This document shows positions 9,715 through 20,498 of a DNA stretch of 47,934 nt, piece by piece. Each line of letters opens with the position of its first letter. Positions within the stretch are counted from its first letter, which is position 1. The DNA comes from Chara braunii (lineage: Eukaryota > Streptophyta > Charophyceae > Charales > Characeae): assembly GCA_003427395.1 (NCBI GenBank), contig BFEA01000567.1:207525-255458 (forward strand), read 5' to 3'. Position numbers and translations under genes: made by a program. The notes under the pieces were generated by a model. That model was not told the DNA's origin. It did not search any database and saw only the letters and a list, made by a program, of their open reading frames with translations.

Positions 9715-10275
9715 ATGCCCAGTTTGACTGAACAGCTGACGCTGGGTGTTGTGTTGGAAGGTAGAATAGTCAAGGTAGAAGGGACTCTTCGGATCTCTGA
9801 CAGGAACCTCTCTACCCTGGATGAGCTTGAGTTTTTGCACCCTTTCTTTGATCAAATGAGAAATTCTGCCCTGAGAATTGTCAGTGATCAGACTGAGATA
9901 AGCTATTTATTAAAGGTGGTGAAAATGAGAACTACGGAGAGAGTATCATACCACACTTCTCGGGAACGGGTCTCTCTTGCAAGAAGGATCAGCAGCGGGT
10001 TGTAAGCGATACAATTTGATTATGAGATTATAGACCTGACTCGATATTTTATGATTCGGGGTACTGTAAAAGGGTATAATAGAAGACTGAGTAGGGATGA
10101 TGAAAGATATTTGATTGAAGATTACATTGGAAGGTTGAGAAGAATTGCATTGCCCTTGATCACTACTCAATCTATTATTGTTTATACTCTTTATGTACAA
10201 AATTCTCAAGGGGTAGAGCAGACAAGAGAAGAGAGAAACGAGTTTGTAACTCATGCGAGAAGAGTGAGAGATTGA
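9715..10275 (+). pseudogene. Possible gag N-terminal part with one in-frame stop
   Basis: One frame runs from an ATG at 9715 to 10275 with a single TAA at 10003-10005. The product is rich in Arg, Leu and Thr and has no motif I can name. A second coding-like stretch follows in a different frame up to about 10365 (rich in EKEKK), then the frame returns to that of gag. This pattern fits a decayed gag N-terminus or a separate accessory gene upstream of it. Confidence 0.35.
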
Positions 10276-10338
10276 AGGACAAGGAAGAAGAGCGGATAGG
10301 AGTGACAGAAAAAGAGAAAAAAGTGTTCGAAAAAGTTT

Positions 10339-11580
10339 ATGGTCAAGATGGCAAGACGGTCAAGACCTAGCTTATCTACGGGGACCAATGAAGAGGCGTT
10401 GGTTGGAGTTATACGGGAATTAGTCGAGAGAGTTGACACTATAAAAAGAGAGTCAGACATTGCAAGAGCAAAGTGGCCAGATGAGAGAATTTCATGTTGT
10501 AGAGGGCCTCAAGTAAATGATTTCCTGGACGAGTATGAATTATTTGAACTCAGCTATAGTTGGACAGATAAGCAACGACTCAAGCACCATCTATCTAACT
10601 GTGATACTGACTCAAGATTGATTGTTAAAAAACTAATGGAATGTGTCACTACATGGGAAGAAGTCAAAGGATGAATGAAAATGAGATTTGAGAAAGACTC
10701 GGTTCCGACTACAACCAAGGATTTACTCAACATCCGAAAAGTTAAGTATGACACTTTCAATATTTTTCTTCAGACATTCATCCGAACAGCAAGAAGAATT
10801 TCATATTTGGACGAGGCTCAGAGATACCATATATTTTTTACAAACTTTATTGATACTGAAAGGCAGACAGTACTCAATCAAGCTCAACACTATCCTCTCA
10901 TATGGGATGAAATGGTTGCAATTGTAAGAACTCTGTCTACAGTTTCTCATAAGAAATGGTCACTGGATCAGATCAGTACTTTGACCAAGGACTGGGAGAC
11001 TGAGAATTATATGAATAGAGGGAACAATTTGAGTATTGAGAATATTATCCAAAAGGTGATGGCTAACTTTATGCCTGCAAGGCCTGCGAATCATGTTGTG
11101 GATGATAGAGGAAAGAAAAAAGTTTAGAGTGAAGAGGATGATGATGATGATGATGATGAAGGCTACGGTAAGAAGGGAGATTCTTCTAGATCCAAAAAGA
11201 ATGGAAAGAATGGTGAAAAAGGAAACAGAGAAAGAAGGAAATATATTGAGCGTCCTAAGACGAGTTTTGTTTGTTACTATTGTGGTGAAGGGGGTCACAC
11301 TACCACCTATTGCAGACTTCTTGAGGAAGATGTAAGGAGTGGAGTGACAAATAAGGATGCAATGGGTCATGCCTGTGATAGTTCATGGAACAAATTGGAC
11401 CCCAAGCATCCAGGAGGTATGAGACTTTTTGCTCTTAAACATGATGAAAAGATAAAGACGAAGAAGAAGAGAAAGGTTAATGTGAGTGTTCATTTTCTCA
11501 TTGATGAGTTGCCTAATGAACTAGTACTACAGAAAACAAGTGATCCTCGTACCACAACTGAGCTGCCCTGCAATCTTTAA
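10339..11580 (+). pseudogene. gag: gag polyprotein with CCHC zinc knuckle, interrupted
   Basis: A single frame carries a capsid-like region (about 10500-11060, helical, with W-x-D and YELFEL segments typical of Ty3/gypsy gag), an Asp/Glu/Lys-rich linker, and a complete C-x2-C-x4-H-x4-C knuckle (11272-11313, CYYCGEGGHTTTYC). The frame is broken by TGA at 10672-10674 and TAG at 11125-11127. At the first stop the neighbouring residues suggest an original Trp. After the knuckle the frame stays open to 11580. Gag would package element RNA in cytoplasmic particles. With two stops this copy cannot do so without readthrough. Confidence 0.75.
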
Positions 11581-11582
11581 CA

Positions 11583-12471
11583 TTGATAGAGTGTGTGTCT
11601 AGCGAGACTTTTACAAGTGAGTCTCCATTGAAAGAGAATCTTACTTCTCAGAATTCTTCTGAATTAGTACAGTCTCCTTCCAATGAAATGGTTCGCTTTC
11701 TGGCAAACATGATGTCATTTGATGGTGATTTACCTCCAAAGTTCGTCATGGAACCCAGTGTCATGCTTGGTGAAGTGAGAAACCTTCAGACACACATGAC
11801 GCCTCAGATGATAGAGGAAAAAAAAAGAAGGAAGGTCGAGGAACCACTGATTAATATTATTGATGATCCAGAACCAGAACATTCCTATAGAAAGAATGAA
11901 CAAGGAAGAAAGAGAAAATTTTTTCTCAAGAGTGATTTGGAAGATGGGACAGTGATTTCTAATGTAATTTCTAAAATGCTGGAAGAGACTGAGGTGACTC
12001 TGTCCTTCAAGGAAGCACTGACTCTAGCACCCAAACTAAGAGAGGAACTGAAGAAGTTGATTAAAAAGAAGAAATTAGAAGTCAATTACTTGGGATCAGT
12101 TTTTCCCAGTCAGGTAAACAGGTCACTGTCAGGCTGCAACCATGGGATGTGGACACCTGACCATTCATATTAACCAAGTGAAAATTCTAGCTTTAGTGAA
12201 TTCTGTGGCAGAGATGATACTCATTTCGCGAAGGACAATTGAGACTTGTAATTTATTTATTGATAGACCTGCGAAAAATATACTGAGTAATATTGCCGGA
12301 AAACTGTTTGTGGCAGAATTTATTGATAATCTGTCTATCAGAGTCGGAACCATGACAGTGAAATTACTGGGTTTTGTAGTGCCAAAACTGGACCATGATT
12401 GTATCTTGGGGACTTCATTCTTGCATAGGATGGAGGCGGTTCAATTTTTCAGTCATGAGGGGTCATCTTGA
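11583..12471 (+). pseudogene. Gag-pol linker and aspartic protease, catalytic Asp lost
   Basis: The first part (11583-12173) is a charged linker without recognisable domains. After a frame change, 12142-12471 encodes a retropepsin-like domain. It has ALVNSVAEMILIS, where the family has A-L-V-D-S-G-A-E-x-N-L-I-S, and the closing C-I-L-G-x-x-F-L strand. The catalytic Asp codon is replaced by Asn (AAT at 12199-12201), and the following Gly is replaced by Val, so the enzyme should be inactive. The Asp-to-Asn change is a G-to-A change on the coding strand. The frameshift at about 12150 separates the domain from its upstream partner. Confidence 0.75.
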
Positions 12472-12599
12472 ATCACCCTACAAGATCCTGATACTTCTTA
12501 GTAGCAAATCTTTCTGGTCTGCACAAAAAGTGATTTCAAGCATCAATTATCTGTTAATTCAATCAGAAGAGAAGAGTCTACTGAAAGGATTAGGAGACT

Positions 12600-13745
12600 A
12601 AGAGAAGAAGGAAAACAAGAGGCAAAAAAAAAATTTTCAGTGGGTATCAATCAGGTTTCAAAAATGATAAAAGCCCCTGGTAAACTCGAGGATGGGGATG
12701 GACAAATTGAAGCATTTAAGAAGGCTGTAGAGACTGCTAAAGGTGGGAAGATAAAATTAAAATTTGCATCGACTCACCCTTTGTTAGAAAAATAGTCACT
12801 GGGTCAAAAAGAAAATATAAGCCCACGGGGGTGAAGAAAAACCCGGTGACAATCCTAATAGAAAATGATTATGATGTAGTATTAAAAAAAAAGAGGGAGA
12901 TTATTAAAGCATTGAGAGAATCTGCAAAGTAAGGGAATAGAGTCACCAAAGAGAGATTTGACACAATGAAGATAGGCTCGGAACAGTTTATCCTGCCTAA
13001 AGAGAAAAAGTATATCTTCAAGGTGTGTCGGAAATTCTCTAGTGCATTCTCCTTTAATGATGAAGAGAGAGGGCGGTTGGATGTGGATATGATCAAGATG
13101 GTCAAAATTTGGACAGTTGATCATGTTCCATAGAATGATAGGCCAACCAAGTATGCCCTGAAAGAAGAAGCAGAGGTTGTAAAGTATCTTAACAAGAAGA
13201 TTGTTGAACCTGGTGATGAACCGTATGCTAACCACTGGTTTTGCTTTTGGAAACCAGGAGGTGGATTGAGATGGATACAGAATCTCCAGAAACTCAACTT
13301 TGTGATGGTACGTGATGCAGGTAGTCTTCCTAATGCCGATCTCCTCTCTGAATCCTTTGCTGGTCGATGCATTTATTCCCTAGTTGATTTGTATTCTGAC
13401 TATGATCAGTTTCTCATCGATCCCACTAGCCGACCAATGACTGTCATGCACACGCCAAGAGGGCTCATTCAAATGTGTGTGGTGCCTCAGGGTTGGACTA
13501 ATGGTGTGGCAGTGGTCCAGCGGGATATGATCCAAGTCATGCAAGATATTTCTCATGAAATAACCGGCCCCTATATTAACGACAATCCTGTAAAAGGACC
13601 CCTGGTGAGGGATGAGACTTTGGTCGCAGATGGAGTCAGAAAGTTTGTCTCGGAACATGCTGAAGGAGTAAAAATGGTCCTAGAAAGGCTTCAAAATATA
13701 ATCTGACTGTCAGTAGACCGAAGTCCATTCTCTTCCAGCCTGAAG
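12600..13745 (+). pseudogene. pol: Reverse transcriptase of Ty3/gypsy type, inactivated
   Basis: The frame of 13044-13706 shows the usual order: an FxFxDEERGRLD block, a TVDHVP-x-NDRP block broken by TAG at 13131-13133 (normally Trp), YANHWFCFWKPGGGLRWIQ, the GRCIYSLVDLYSDYDQF palm segment with the first catalytic Asp, and TPRGLIQMCVVPQGWTN. The catalytic YxDD box reads YIND at 13572-13583, so one of the two paired aspartates is Asn (codon AAC, 13578-13580). A single-base frameshift in an A-run near 13695 moves the rest into another frame. Upstream, 12472-13040 contains more pol-like sequence with several stops. Confidence 0.85.
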
Positions 13746-14648
13746 TGATCATCTTGGGTTTCAGATGTTTCTCCAAGGGTAGGAGTCCTGATCCCAAGAA
13801 GATAAACAAGATCTTAAACAGGTCTCTGCCTCTCAAGAGAGTGACAGATGGCAGAAGCTTCTTGGGCGTCTGTGGATTCTGGATAATTTTTATTCCTCAT
13901 TTTGCTACCCTTGCAGAGCTTCTGAGGGAGATGGTAAGGCAAGGGGCTAACTTAGCGTGGAATGATACAAGACAAGCCGCTGCAAAGATTCTGCAGGAAA
14001 AATTAAAAGATGGTGGTGTAGTGCTGGGAGTGTCATTTTATGATGATAAGGAGGCAAGACCCTTCAACATTGAGGCCGATGGAGGACCAACTGCTCTGGG
14101 TGGTGTGCTCATTCAAAAAGATGAAAATGGGAAAGAGAGGTCTCTGAGATTTGAGAGCAGGACTCTCAATTCTACAGAAAGAGGTTATACCCAATTCAGA
14201 AAAAAAATTATAGACCATTATCCATAGTCTCAAGTGAGTCAGGCACTACGTACTAGGAAGAAGATTCATCCTGAGGACTGATGCATCTGCTGTGATAGGC
14301 GTCATTAAGAAGCACCAATAAGTAGATCCGACAGTTAGCAGGTGGATCACCTTCATCTGGACTTATGATTTTAAGTTGAAAAAGATCCCCATTGAGAAGA
14401 ACAGAGCAGATGGCCTAAGCCGGATTGAGTGGAGAAAAGAAGAAGAAGAAGATGTAAATGGAACGATTGAAGAATTTGCCTATGTTGATAATTTTCTGAA
14501 TGAAAAGGATGATGAAGATTATGAAGCACCACGCTCCTACAAGTGGAGTTTGTGGCCTGAAGAGAGAGACAGTTGGGGAGAGATTCCTAGTGTCTATGTT
14601 TATGAATCGATTCTTGGGAAAGAAGAAGAGGATAAGCCAAATGATTAG
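13745..14648 (+). pseudogene. pol: RT connection and RNase H domains, interrupted
   Basis: The frame 13745-14227 continues from RT (GFRCFSKG…PDPKKINKI, then the thumb/connection) into RNase H. It has FNIEADGGPTALGGVL with the first catalytic Asp (codon about 14078-14080) and TLNSTERGYTQF. The position where the family has its catalytic Glu appears to be Lys. Stops follow at 14225-14227 and near 14320. Further in, 14376-14648 encodes the typical end of the domain, YDFKLKKIPIEKNRADGLSR, and then an Asp/Glu-rich tail. No integrase zinc finger or D-D-E core follows. Confidence 0.8.
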
Positions 14649-14859
14649 TATGCAAAAGTTAATGCAGCAGCAGTGGCCGCTCATAAAATTGGAAAAAACT
14701 CTGGTTCAAAAGAATAAGAAGAAAGTGATAAGAAGGAAGAAATGATATATTTTTCATTTTTGAAGAATATGACGAAAGCTACCAAGAAATAGGTAAGAAG
14801 ATGAAAAACGAACAGCTAAAGGAATATTATTGTAAAAATTCACGAAAGAAATTCAGACT

Positions 14860-14869
14860 AAAAAGAGGA
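14860..14869 (+). other. Candidate polypurine tract
   Basis: AAAAAGAGGA ends 8 bp before the TG that starts the 3' LTR. The position is right for the plus-strand primer, but a gap of 8 bp is unusual, so either the tract is decayed or the LTR edge is slightly off. Confidence 0.4.
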
Positions 14870-16822
14870 CATCTCTCTGATCTACTCGGTAGATTCACAC
14901 TAACGAGGTTGAGGATTCTTGGAGTATGTGTATGATTTGGGGTTTCTAGCAGGGTAGATATAAGCGATCTCGCGGAGTGGGGGAGGATTAATAATTGAAA
15001 CGCATTATGAAGGAGTGAGGCCTATGAAAGTCGAGTATGCGAACATCTAGAAAATCTAGCTAGAGGGAATAATTCATGGTTGCTTGATCAGAAAGAAAGT
15101 TTTGCATACGTTTAACCAGTTTAATGGTTAGTGAAAATTGAGAGAGTTATTTTTGAAGCGTTACTGAAAAATGTCAGGATGACCCCGTGTCTGAACGCCT
15201 CACTGAGTGACTTGTTAGTTACCCAACGAGGCTAAATTTTAGGCATACGTTGATCACTTGCTGTATGCTAGATGACGAAACTTCGTGAGGCAGTCTGATT
15301 GGGCTTGGTTCATTTCTTCTAAGTATGTAAAGGTGTAAGAGGTCTGTCATTTCTCATCGATCGATATCTACGCAACCGCAAAAGAAAAGAAAAAGGAAAA
15401 CAGGACAATGTCGGCTCTCCAAAATTAGCAAGCAGACTGAGAAGACATTATTTCACCAGTGCCTTACTATCTTTAATTGGATGCTTCAACTTGGAAGATG
15501 AGTTACTGATGGGAATACAGAACAATAAGCAAAGATAACCTGACTACATGGTTCAGTGGGCAGAAAATAAGGGGTCCAAAAGAAGATCGTTTCCTAAATT
15601 TTTTATGGACGGGGACTAAGTCATGTACTCTGTTTTCTCTTGCTTAAAGCAAATCAGAAAAGGGGGAAAGAGAAAACGCAACAAAAAACCATTGTTGTAC
15701 GTTCCACGTGGTTTCATTGCGAATCACTCGGCATTGCCCCGAGGCTTAGCGACCCGTGCCATCGATTACTGCTCAATAGTAGTCTGGACTTTACAGAGGA
15801 ATACCATGATGGTGATACTCGGAGGGATCTCCATGTCAAGCAGCGGTTAAAGTTGTTGAGTGCGGTTGTCTTTCCTGCCTAACTACGACCAGGAGCGACG
15901 TCAGTTGTGATCTACTTACACTATGCCTGGACTGTCCTGGAAATGTTAACCGATGACACATCCCTTGTTGAACTGTAATCAATGTCGTTTTTCTAATGCC
16001 TCTCGCGGTTTGCACGCAACATTTCTCTCTCTGAGTACCAACAAGATCCTTGATCTGTAGCCTTTCAACAGGCGTGCGCAGCGGGATGGTCAACACGATA
16101 GCGGGAAAAAGTATGTGTGCTCGAAGTTCCTCCTTGCCCTCTTTCTTGCTGGTACAGTAATGGACAAAAGGGGAATTGTCGTAAGCAAAATTGCATATTT
16201 TCTCCCTAAATTTCTGCTAGATGGTGACTGATTGTTAGATGCCGTGATGTTTACGTTTGAATCTTGGCAAACGTGAGTTAGCAAAGACATAGGAAGGTCC
16301 CTGATGAAGTTGGCATGCCCAGTCTGATTCCGCTTCTATGAGTAAGGGTTTTCCTTCAGCTGCGTAGTAAGATGTATGGACACAGACTAGTCATCTCATA
16401 ATTAATGAGAAAATTCTTGCTCACCATGCTTCCTAAAATGAGGATAGGGAAATCGGTTACATCGTCCTGATTTAACCCCGGCTTCTCCCAATACCATGAA
16501 TGAGTTGGTTGATTTGAGTGTAAGGTCGGATACTATCAGTTTTCAGGACTGGCGTAGTGTCTCACGCACACGCCGTGTCCTGAACCTTACATTGATCGTG
16601 TACAAACTGTAAACTGATGAAACTGAACCGCTTTTTCCTGTCGATCTCCCAAAGTCCGCTCTCGATCCACGGGCCGGACAACGTTAGCGGTACTCAGCCC
16701 GTGCCTGATCACGCAGAGGTCTGAACACTTTAAGGGCTATTGGTTTTCCAGCCCTGGGTGCAGAGTCTTTCAAACCAACCGGGGCTTGATCTACACACCT
16801 GCATGAGTATTGAAGGGGAAAC

Positions 16823-17068
16823 ATGGAAAGGGGAGAAGTTATCGTGATAAAAGGCTGTTCAAACAGGGATATGAGAGAAGGTTGGGAGAAGGAGGCGTGT
16901 CACGACATGAAGTCACACAGACAGGAGCAGCGAAAATGGGCTGTCCCGATGGTCACGAGAGAAAAGTACATAGAATATGTGTTGTATTTTTATAGCCACG
17001 ATGGTAAACTACACAGCACTGGCTCATTTTTAGAGACTGTGGAAAAGGCTAGGGCAAAGCTCGAATGA
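16823..17068 (+). CDS. Small LTR frame S (81 aa)
   Basis: An 81-codon frame in the 3' LTR begins MERGEVIVIKG and ends ETVEKARAKLE. The 5' LTR has the same frame with a premature TAG. Because both LTRs were identical at insertion, the open version here may be closer to the original. The product is charged, with one aromatic strand (YVLYFYSHDG). No domain is recognised, and it may be non-coding. Confidence 0.3.
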   Translation: MERGEVIVIKGCSNRDMREGWEKEACHDMKSHRQEQRKWAVPMVTREKYIEYVLYFYSHDGKLHSTGSFLETVEKARAKLE

Positions 17069-17454
17069 GGCCGAAGGAGTCTGAAGTCTCCTTCCGAAAA
17101 CTTCATCAGCGTTCATTCAGCAATCTCAGCAACATTCAGTCCTCGATCAGCAATCAACCAGCAACCAATCAACATTTAATCATCGTCTAGTCAATAATCT
17201 CAGCAACATTCAATTCTCGAACGTCAATCAGAAACAGCAATCGGGAACAGCAATCAGAAACAGCAATCAGAAACAGCAATCAGAAATAGCAATCAGAAAT
17301 AGCAATCAAAAACAGTAATCAGGAACGAGAATCAGAAACAACAACCAGAAACAGCATTCAGAACATTATTCAAAAGACACTCAAGCGTCGAACGTCTGTC
17401 ACTCAAGCACAGTCTGTTTTCTCCCTATCAGAGAGTAACTACTTATCCGAACAC

Positions 17455-17877
17455 ATGAGAGAGATTAACCCTATCACAGTTGACCAGTCCGTCCTCGACA
17501 ACTTTAATCTGATAGCAGTCAAGGAGAGTTTTTCGTACAGGTATGTCAGAATTGATGGATTCAAGCGAGAAGATCTGCCTATTTTCGTCGTCCTCACCGA
17601 GTTCGTTGAGGGTACAATCATCGATCTGCGGATCTTCCTGAAAAAGGGGAATGAGACACACCCTCACTTCGATGTAGTTTGGGTCGTGGCAGCCGGGTTT
17701 GTGCAATGGAAAGCTGAGAGACTCCAGGGGAGCGCACAACTAGTCTATATCTTTGGTCCTAAGCTTTTCACTGACTACCCCAAACCTTTGGTCTGCTACT
17801 ACCTTACTGACGGCTCTTATTGGGGTGGACTGGTGGACTTGGCCAAGAGATATATATCGTCAGCAGAGATCGACTAG
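17455..17877 (+). pseudogene. LTR-encoded accessory protein L, truncated 3'-LTR copy
   Basis: This is the 3'-LTR copy of the frame at 6295-6774. It runs for 140 codons. A one-base deletion in the sequence after the Ile-Asp codons creates TAG and removes the last 19 residues. Against the 5' copy I count about 19 amino-acid changes in 140, including Cys-to-Trp in the YCGG motif and a Pro lost from FPY. The hairpin just upstream of the ATG is also broken here (GAGAG for GGGAG). The pattern fits neutral decay after insertion. Confidence 0.6.
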
Positions 17878-18589
17878 AGGCAGTGACAGAACCCTCAGAG
17901 TTCCCACATCTAAGGAGACGCATTTTCTCTTAGCCTTATCTCCCCACTCTATGGGAAGAATTTTGTGCCATGCTTGACTTCCGTATCATGAGACTTGGAT
18001 GGAAATGCTTGGAACTAGTGGGCTTCAGGTGGTTTTACATTCAGAAGTCACAACCTCAGAGAGTACGGAGACATGGCAAGAAGCCCAAACAACGGACAAC
18101 AAAGTGAGAAGATGAGTGTAAGGTTTAGAGGGAGGAGTGAGGACTCTTGATCGGTGTTGGCCATGCTCTCTTTCATATATACTTCCTGAGACTATTATGA
18201 GTTCTCATTCTTCCCTCATTCATTTGACTCTGTTTTTGCCTAATTCAGTCAGTAAGCCTTGCTTCTTGCTTTGTTAATGCCTGATGATTGTTTTCGTGGA
18301 TGATTGTCACAGTTTTCGAAATCAGACTGACATATTTGATGCATACATAGCACTCCATAATTTATGATTATTATTTGCATAATTCTCTGTTGTTCCGAAT
18401 CAAAATAAAAGATCCCTAAGACCGGGGACCGGAGAAGACCGCAATTGAAGGGTCTCGCTCGAAGCCTGACGCACACAACAGGAAGGGATTTACATTATCT
18501 AATTTATTTTATTTATTGCAATCACATACAAAACCATGCGTGACAGCCTGTTGGCATTCCGGTCGCGCTCGACTGGAAAAAGTGCGACA

Positions 18590-18959
18590 GCGTACCGGGC
18601 AGCGTCCTCCTCCGACCCACATTGTCCGCACCTGCTAGTTGCGAGCGCCGTGTACACCGCGCGACACGCTTGTCATCTGACGCTCATTATTCGTTGCGTA
18701 CGCCAGGCACACTGGTCTCAACTCCGCGCCCATCTCCCTCCTCCTCTTCCCCCGCCTGTTGCTCTCTTATCCCCTGTCTCACTCGTCAACCGAGCCACCT
18801 GAGTTCCGCCTGAATCTCAAGAGTAACGGGGAAAACCAGGCACGCTGAATCCCCCTGTCTCAACCGACAGCTCTGTGGGCGGCGTACGCCAGGCTTGTCG
18901 AAACCCCGAGACTGCTTCCCCCCTTTATGTTTCACTGCTCAGGCTATATGTGGGTTGGG
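18590..18959. other. GC-rich flank of the nested element
   Basis: No gene is visible. The sequence is CT-rich and GC-rich and shares short words with 700-930 (for example GTGTACACC). It may therefore be the left part of the outer repeat copy B or internal sequence of the outer element. Confidence 0.3.
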
Positions 18960-20498
18960 GCCCAGACCGTGAGGCTCAGCAGACCGAATCAAACTCTCAA
19001 ACTCAAGCTCACAGGTCCAGTACCGGTGCAGTGACACCCATGTAAGGTCCACCGGTACAACTCTGCTTAATTACCGTGCCGGCACCAAAACTGCGTTCGT
19101 ATCAACTTAATTGTGGCCTGGCATAGTAATGGTCATAAAAAAAATAAATGCACAATCACAGTGAGTCTTCGCCGTTAACAGGGTGTCGCAACACCACATT
19201 CTCACTAAAACAAGGACATCGAACCGGAGTGAAGCACGGTAGTCTTGAGCCAGACTTACTTCCGTCCCGTGCAGTGCAAGTCCCGTACCAGTGTCGGGCC
19301 TGAAAAAATGTGTACAGACTTCAGTGTGTAGCCCCAGTTCCATACCTGTGTCGAACCAGCAACCTTACCCAACCAATGTCAATTACGGTATTGAGCAGCA
19401 AGTGTATCGCACCAGTATCACACCAGCGATCATACCATATTAATGAAGTCAACCAGCGAGCGCACGAAACCAAAGTCCCGAACTGCGGTCCATATGTTGT
19501 CCCAAATACACAAGTACCATGCCTGTACCAAGACCATACAAAATAGTGGCGTAGCGTGGCAACAATCCCGGCCCAGTACAAGGCCGATTTCGAGACAAAG
19601 TAACGAACCACAGCAGTTCCGGACTGGACTAAAGTACCGCATCAGGAAATATCAACGTCGAGCTGCCGAGTACCGTCCTCACGCCGAACCAGTAACCGTA
19701 TCAAAATAGTAGTGTCGCGGGCCCTGAAGTCGAGCCGATGACTGCACCATATCATCCGTGTCGTCGTAACCCAAAAAAACGGTTCTGCTCACTCAAGGAA
19801 CTTGAAAGCGGGCAATCAGGTGAATCGGGTAAATCCAAGCGTCGGTTTATAATTATCGGAAACTCATGCCAATCGATGGGCCCAGGGTAAACAAATAATT
19901 TTGGTATGAAAACTCATCAAGGATAAATTGTGGTAAATTTAATTAGATAACAAATATCCACTTGTTTCCTTCTTTTTTATTATCTTTGATTATTTTACTT
20001 ATCTTTAATCTTGTTATCAGCATTAATGAAAATTGGGGACAACCTCATCGAGGCTAAGCCCTGATAAAAATTAGTCAAATAATAAATAATCATTCATTTT
20101 CTCTCATTTCATTATTACAGATTATTTTTCTCAATTTTCAATTTGGTTATTGAAATCAATAAAAATAGAGGATTCATTTCCCCGTCAATTGTTCAGTGTG
20201 AAAAGGAGTGTGCCGAGCCTTATTCCCATACCGCCACTCCGCAGTCGGCCACTTCGGGGGCAGCCTCGGAACGAACGAAAATAGTAGATGTCAGGCGCAA
20301 CAGACGCGACTGTTCATTCGGTTAATTTCAAGGGTCAGTTCTCATGGTTAATGGGGGAAATTTTTAGGATCCCTGTTTCGACCCTTCATTTTTCCCGACA
20401 GCTCTGATGAAAGTGTCGGTTGATTCTTCCCCAGGCATTTAACCGAGGGCCCAATCCTTCGTATTTCGAGTGACCGACTTATCTGCGGTCGCCCGACA
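18960..20498 (+). repeat. Copy B of the diverged LTR-like direct repeat
   Basis: This is the partner of about 930-2227 in the same orientation. It has the TACCAG/ACCGGTAC-rich first part, the shared anchor TTTATAATTATCGGAA at 19846-19861, an AT-rich centre, a block reading GTGCCGAGCCTTA…CTCGGAAC near 20208-20272 that parallels 1940-2004, and the same CGCCCGACA end (20490-20498). Similarity is too patchy to give an identity by eye. Short open frames inside it (for example on the minus strand at 19321-19611) look like products of the TACCAG-rich sequence, not genes. Confidence 0.5.

Larger units (their letters stand above)
3922..18589 (+). mobile_element. Defective Ty3/gypsy LTR retrotransposon with very long LTRs
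   Basis: Two long direct repeats (3922-7438 and 14878-18589) begin with TG and end with CA. They enclose, in order, a primer-binding site, two or more small accessory ORFs, gag with a CCHC knuckle, an aspartic protease, reverse transcriptase, RNase H and a purine-rich tract. The protease-RT-RNase H order and the RT type are Ty3/gypsy (Metaviridae). No integrase can be seen between RNase H (ends about 14648) and the 3' LTR, so the copy is deleted or non-autonomous. Every gene is broken by stops, frameshifts or loss of catalytic residues. The 5-bp flanks (GGAGT at 3917-3921, GCGTA at 18590-18594) do not match, so no target-site duplication is evident. In a 420-bp stretch compared by hand (6301-6720 against 17461-17880), the LTRs differ at about 29 positions, 22 of them transitions. 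The insertion is therefore not recent. Confidence 0.9.
14878..18589 (+). repeat. 3' LTR of the gypsy element
   Basis: The LTR starts TGATCTACTCGG and ends GTGCGACA, like the 5' LTR. About 280 bp (14912-15191) have no counterpart in the 5' LTR. About 90 bp found in the 5' LTR are missing near 15800. The polyadenylation signal recurs at 18404-18409. The CAA-rich 13-bp array (17224-17368, about 11 units) is longer than in the 5' LTR. Beyond 18589 similarity to the 5' copy stops at once. Confidence 0.88.

Noticed and set aside
3917-18594. 5-bp target-site duplication of the gypsy element
   Set aside because: GGAGT on the left and GCGTA on the right do not match, and no small shift of the edges gives a match.
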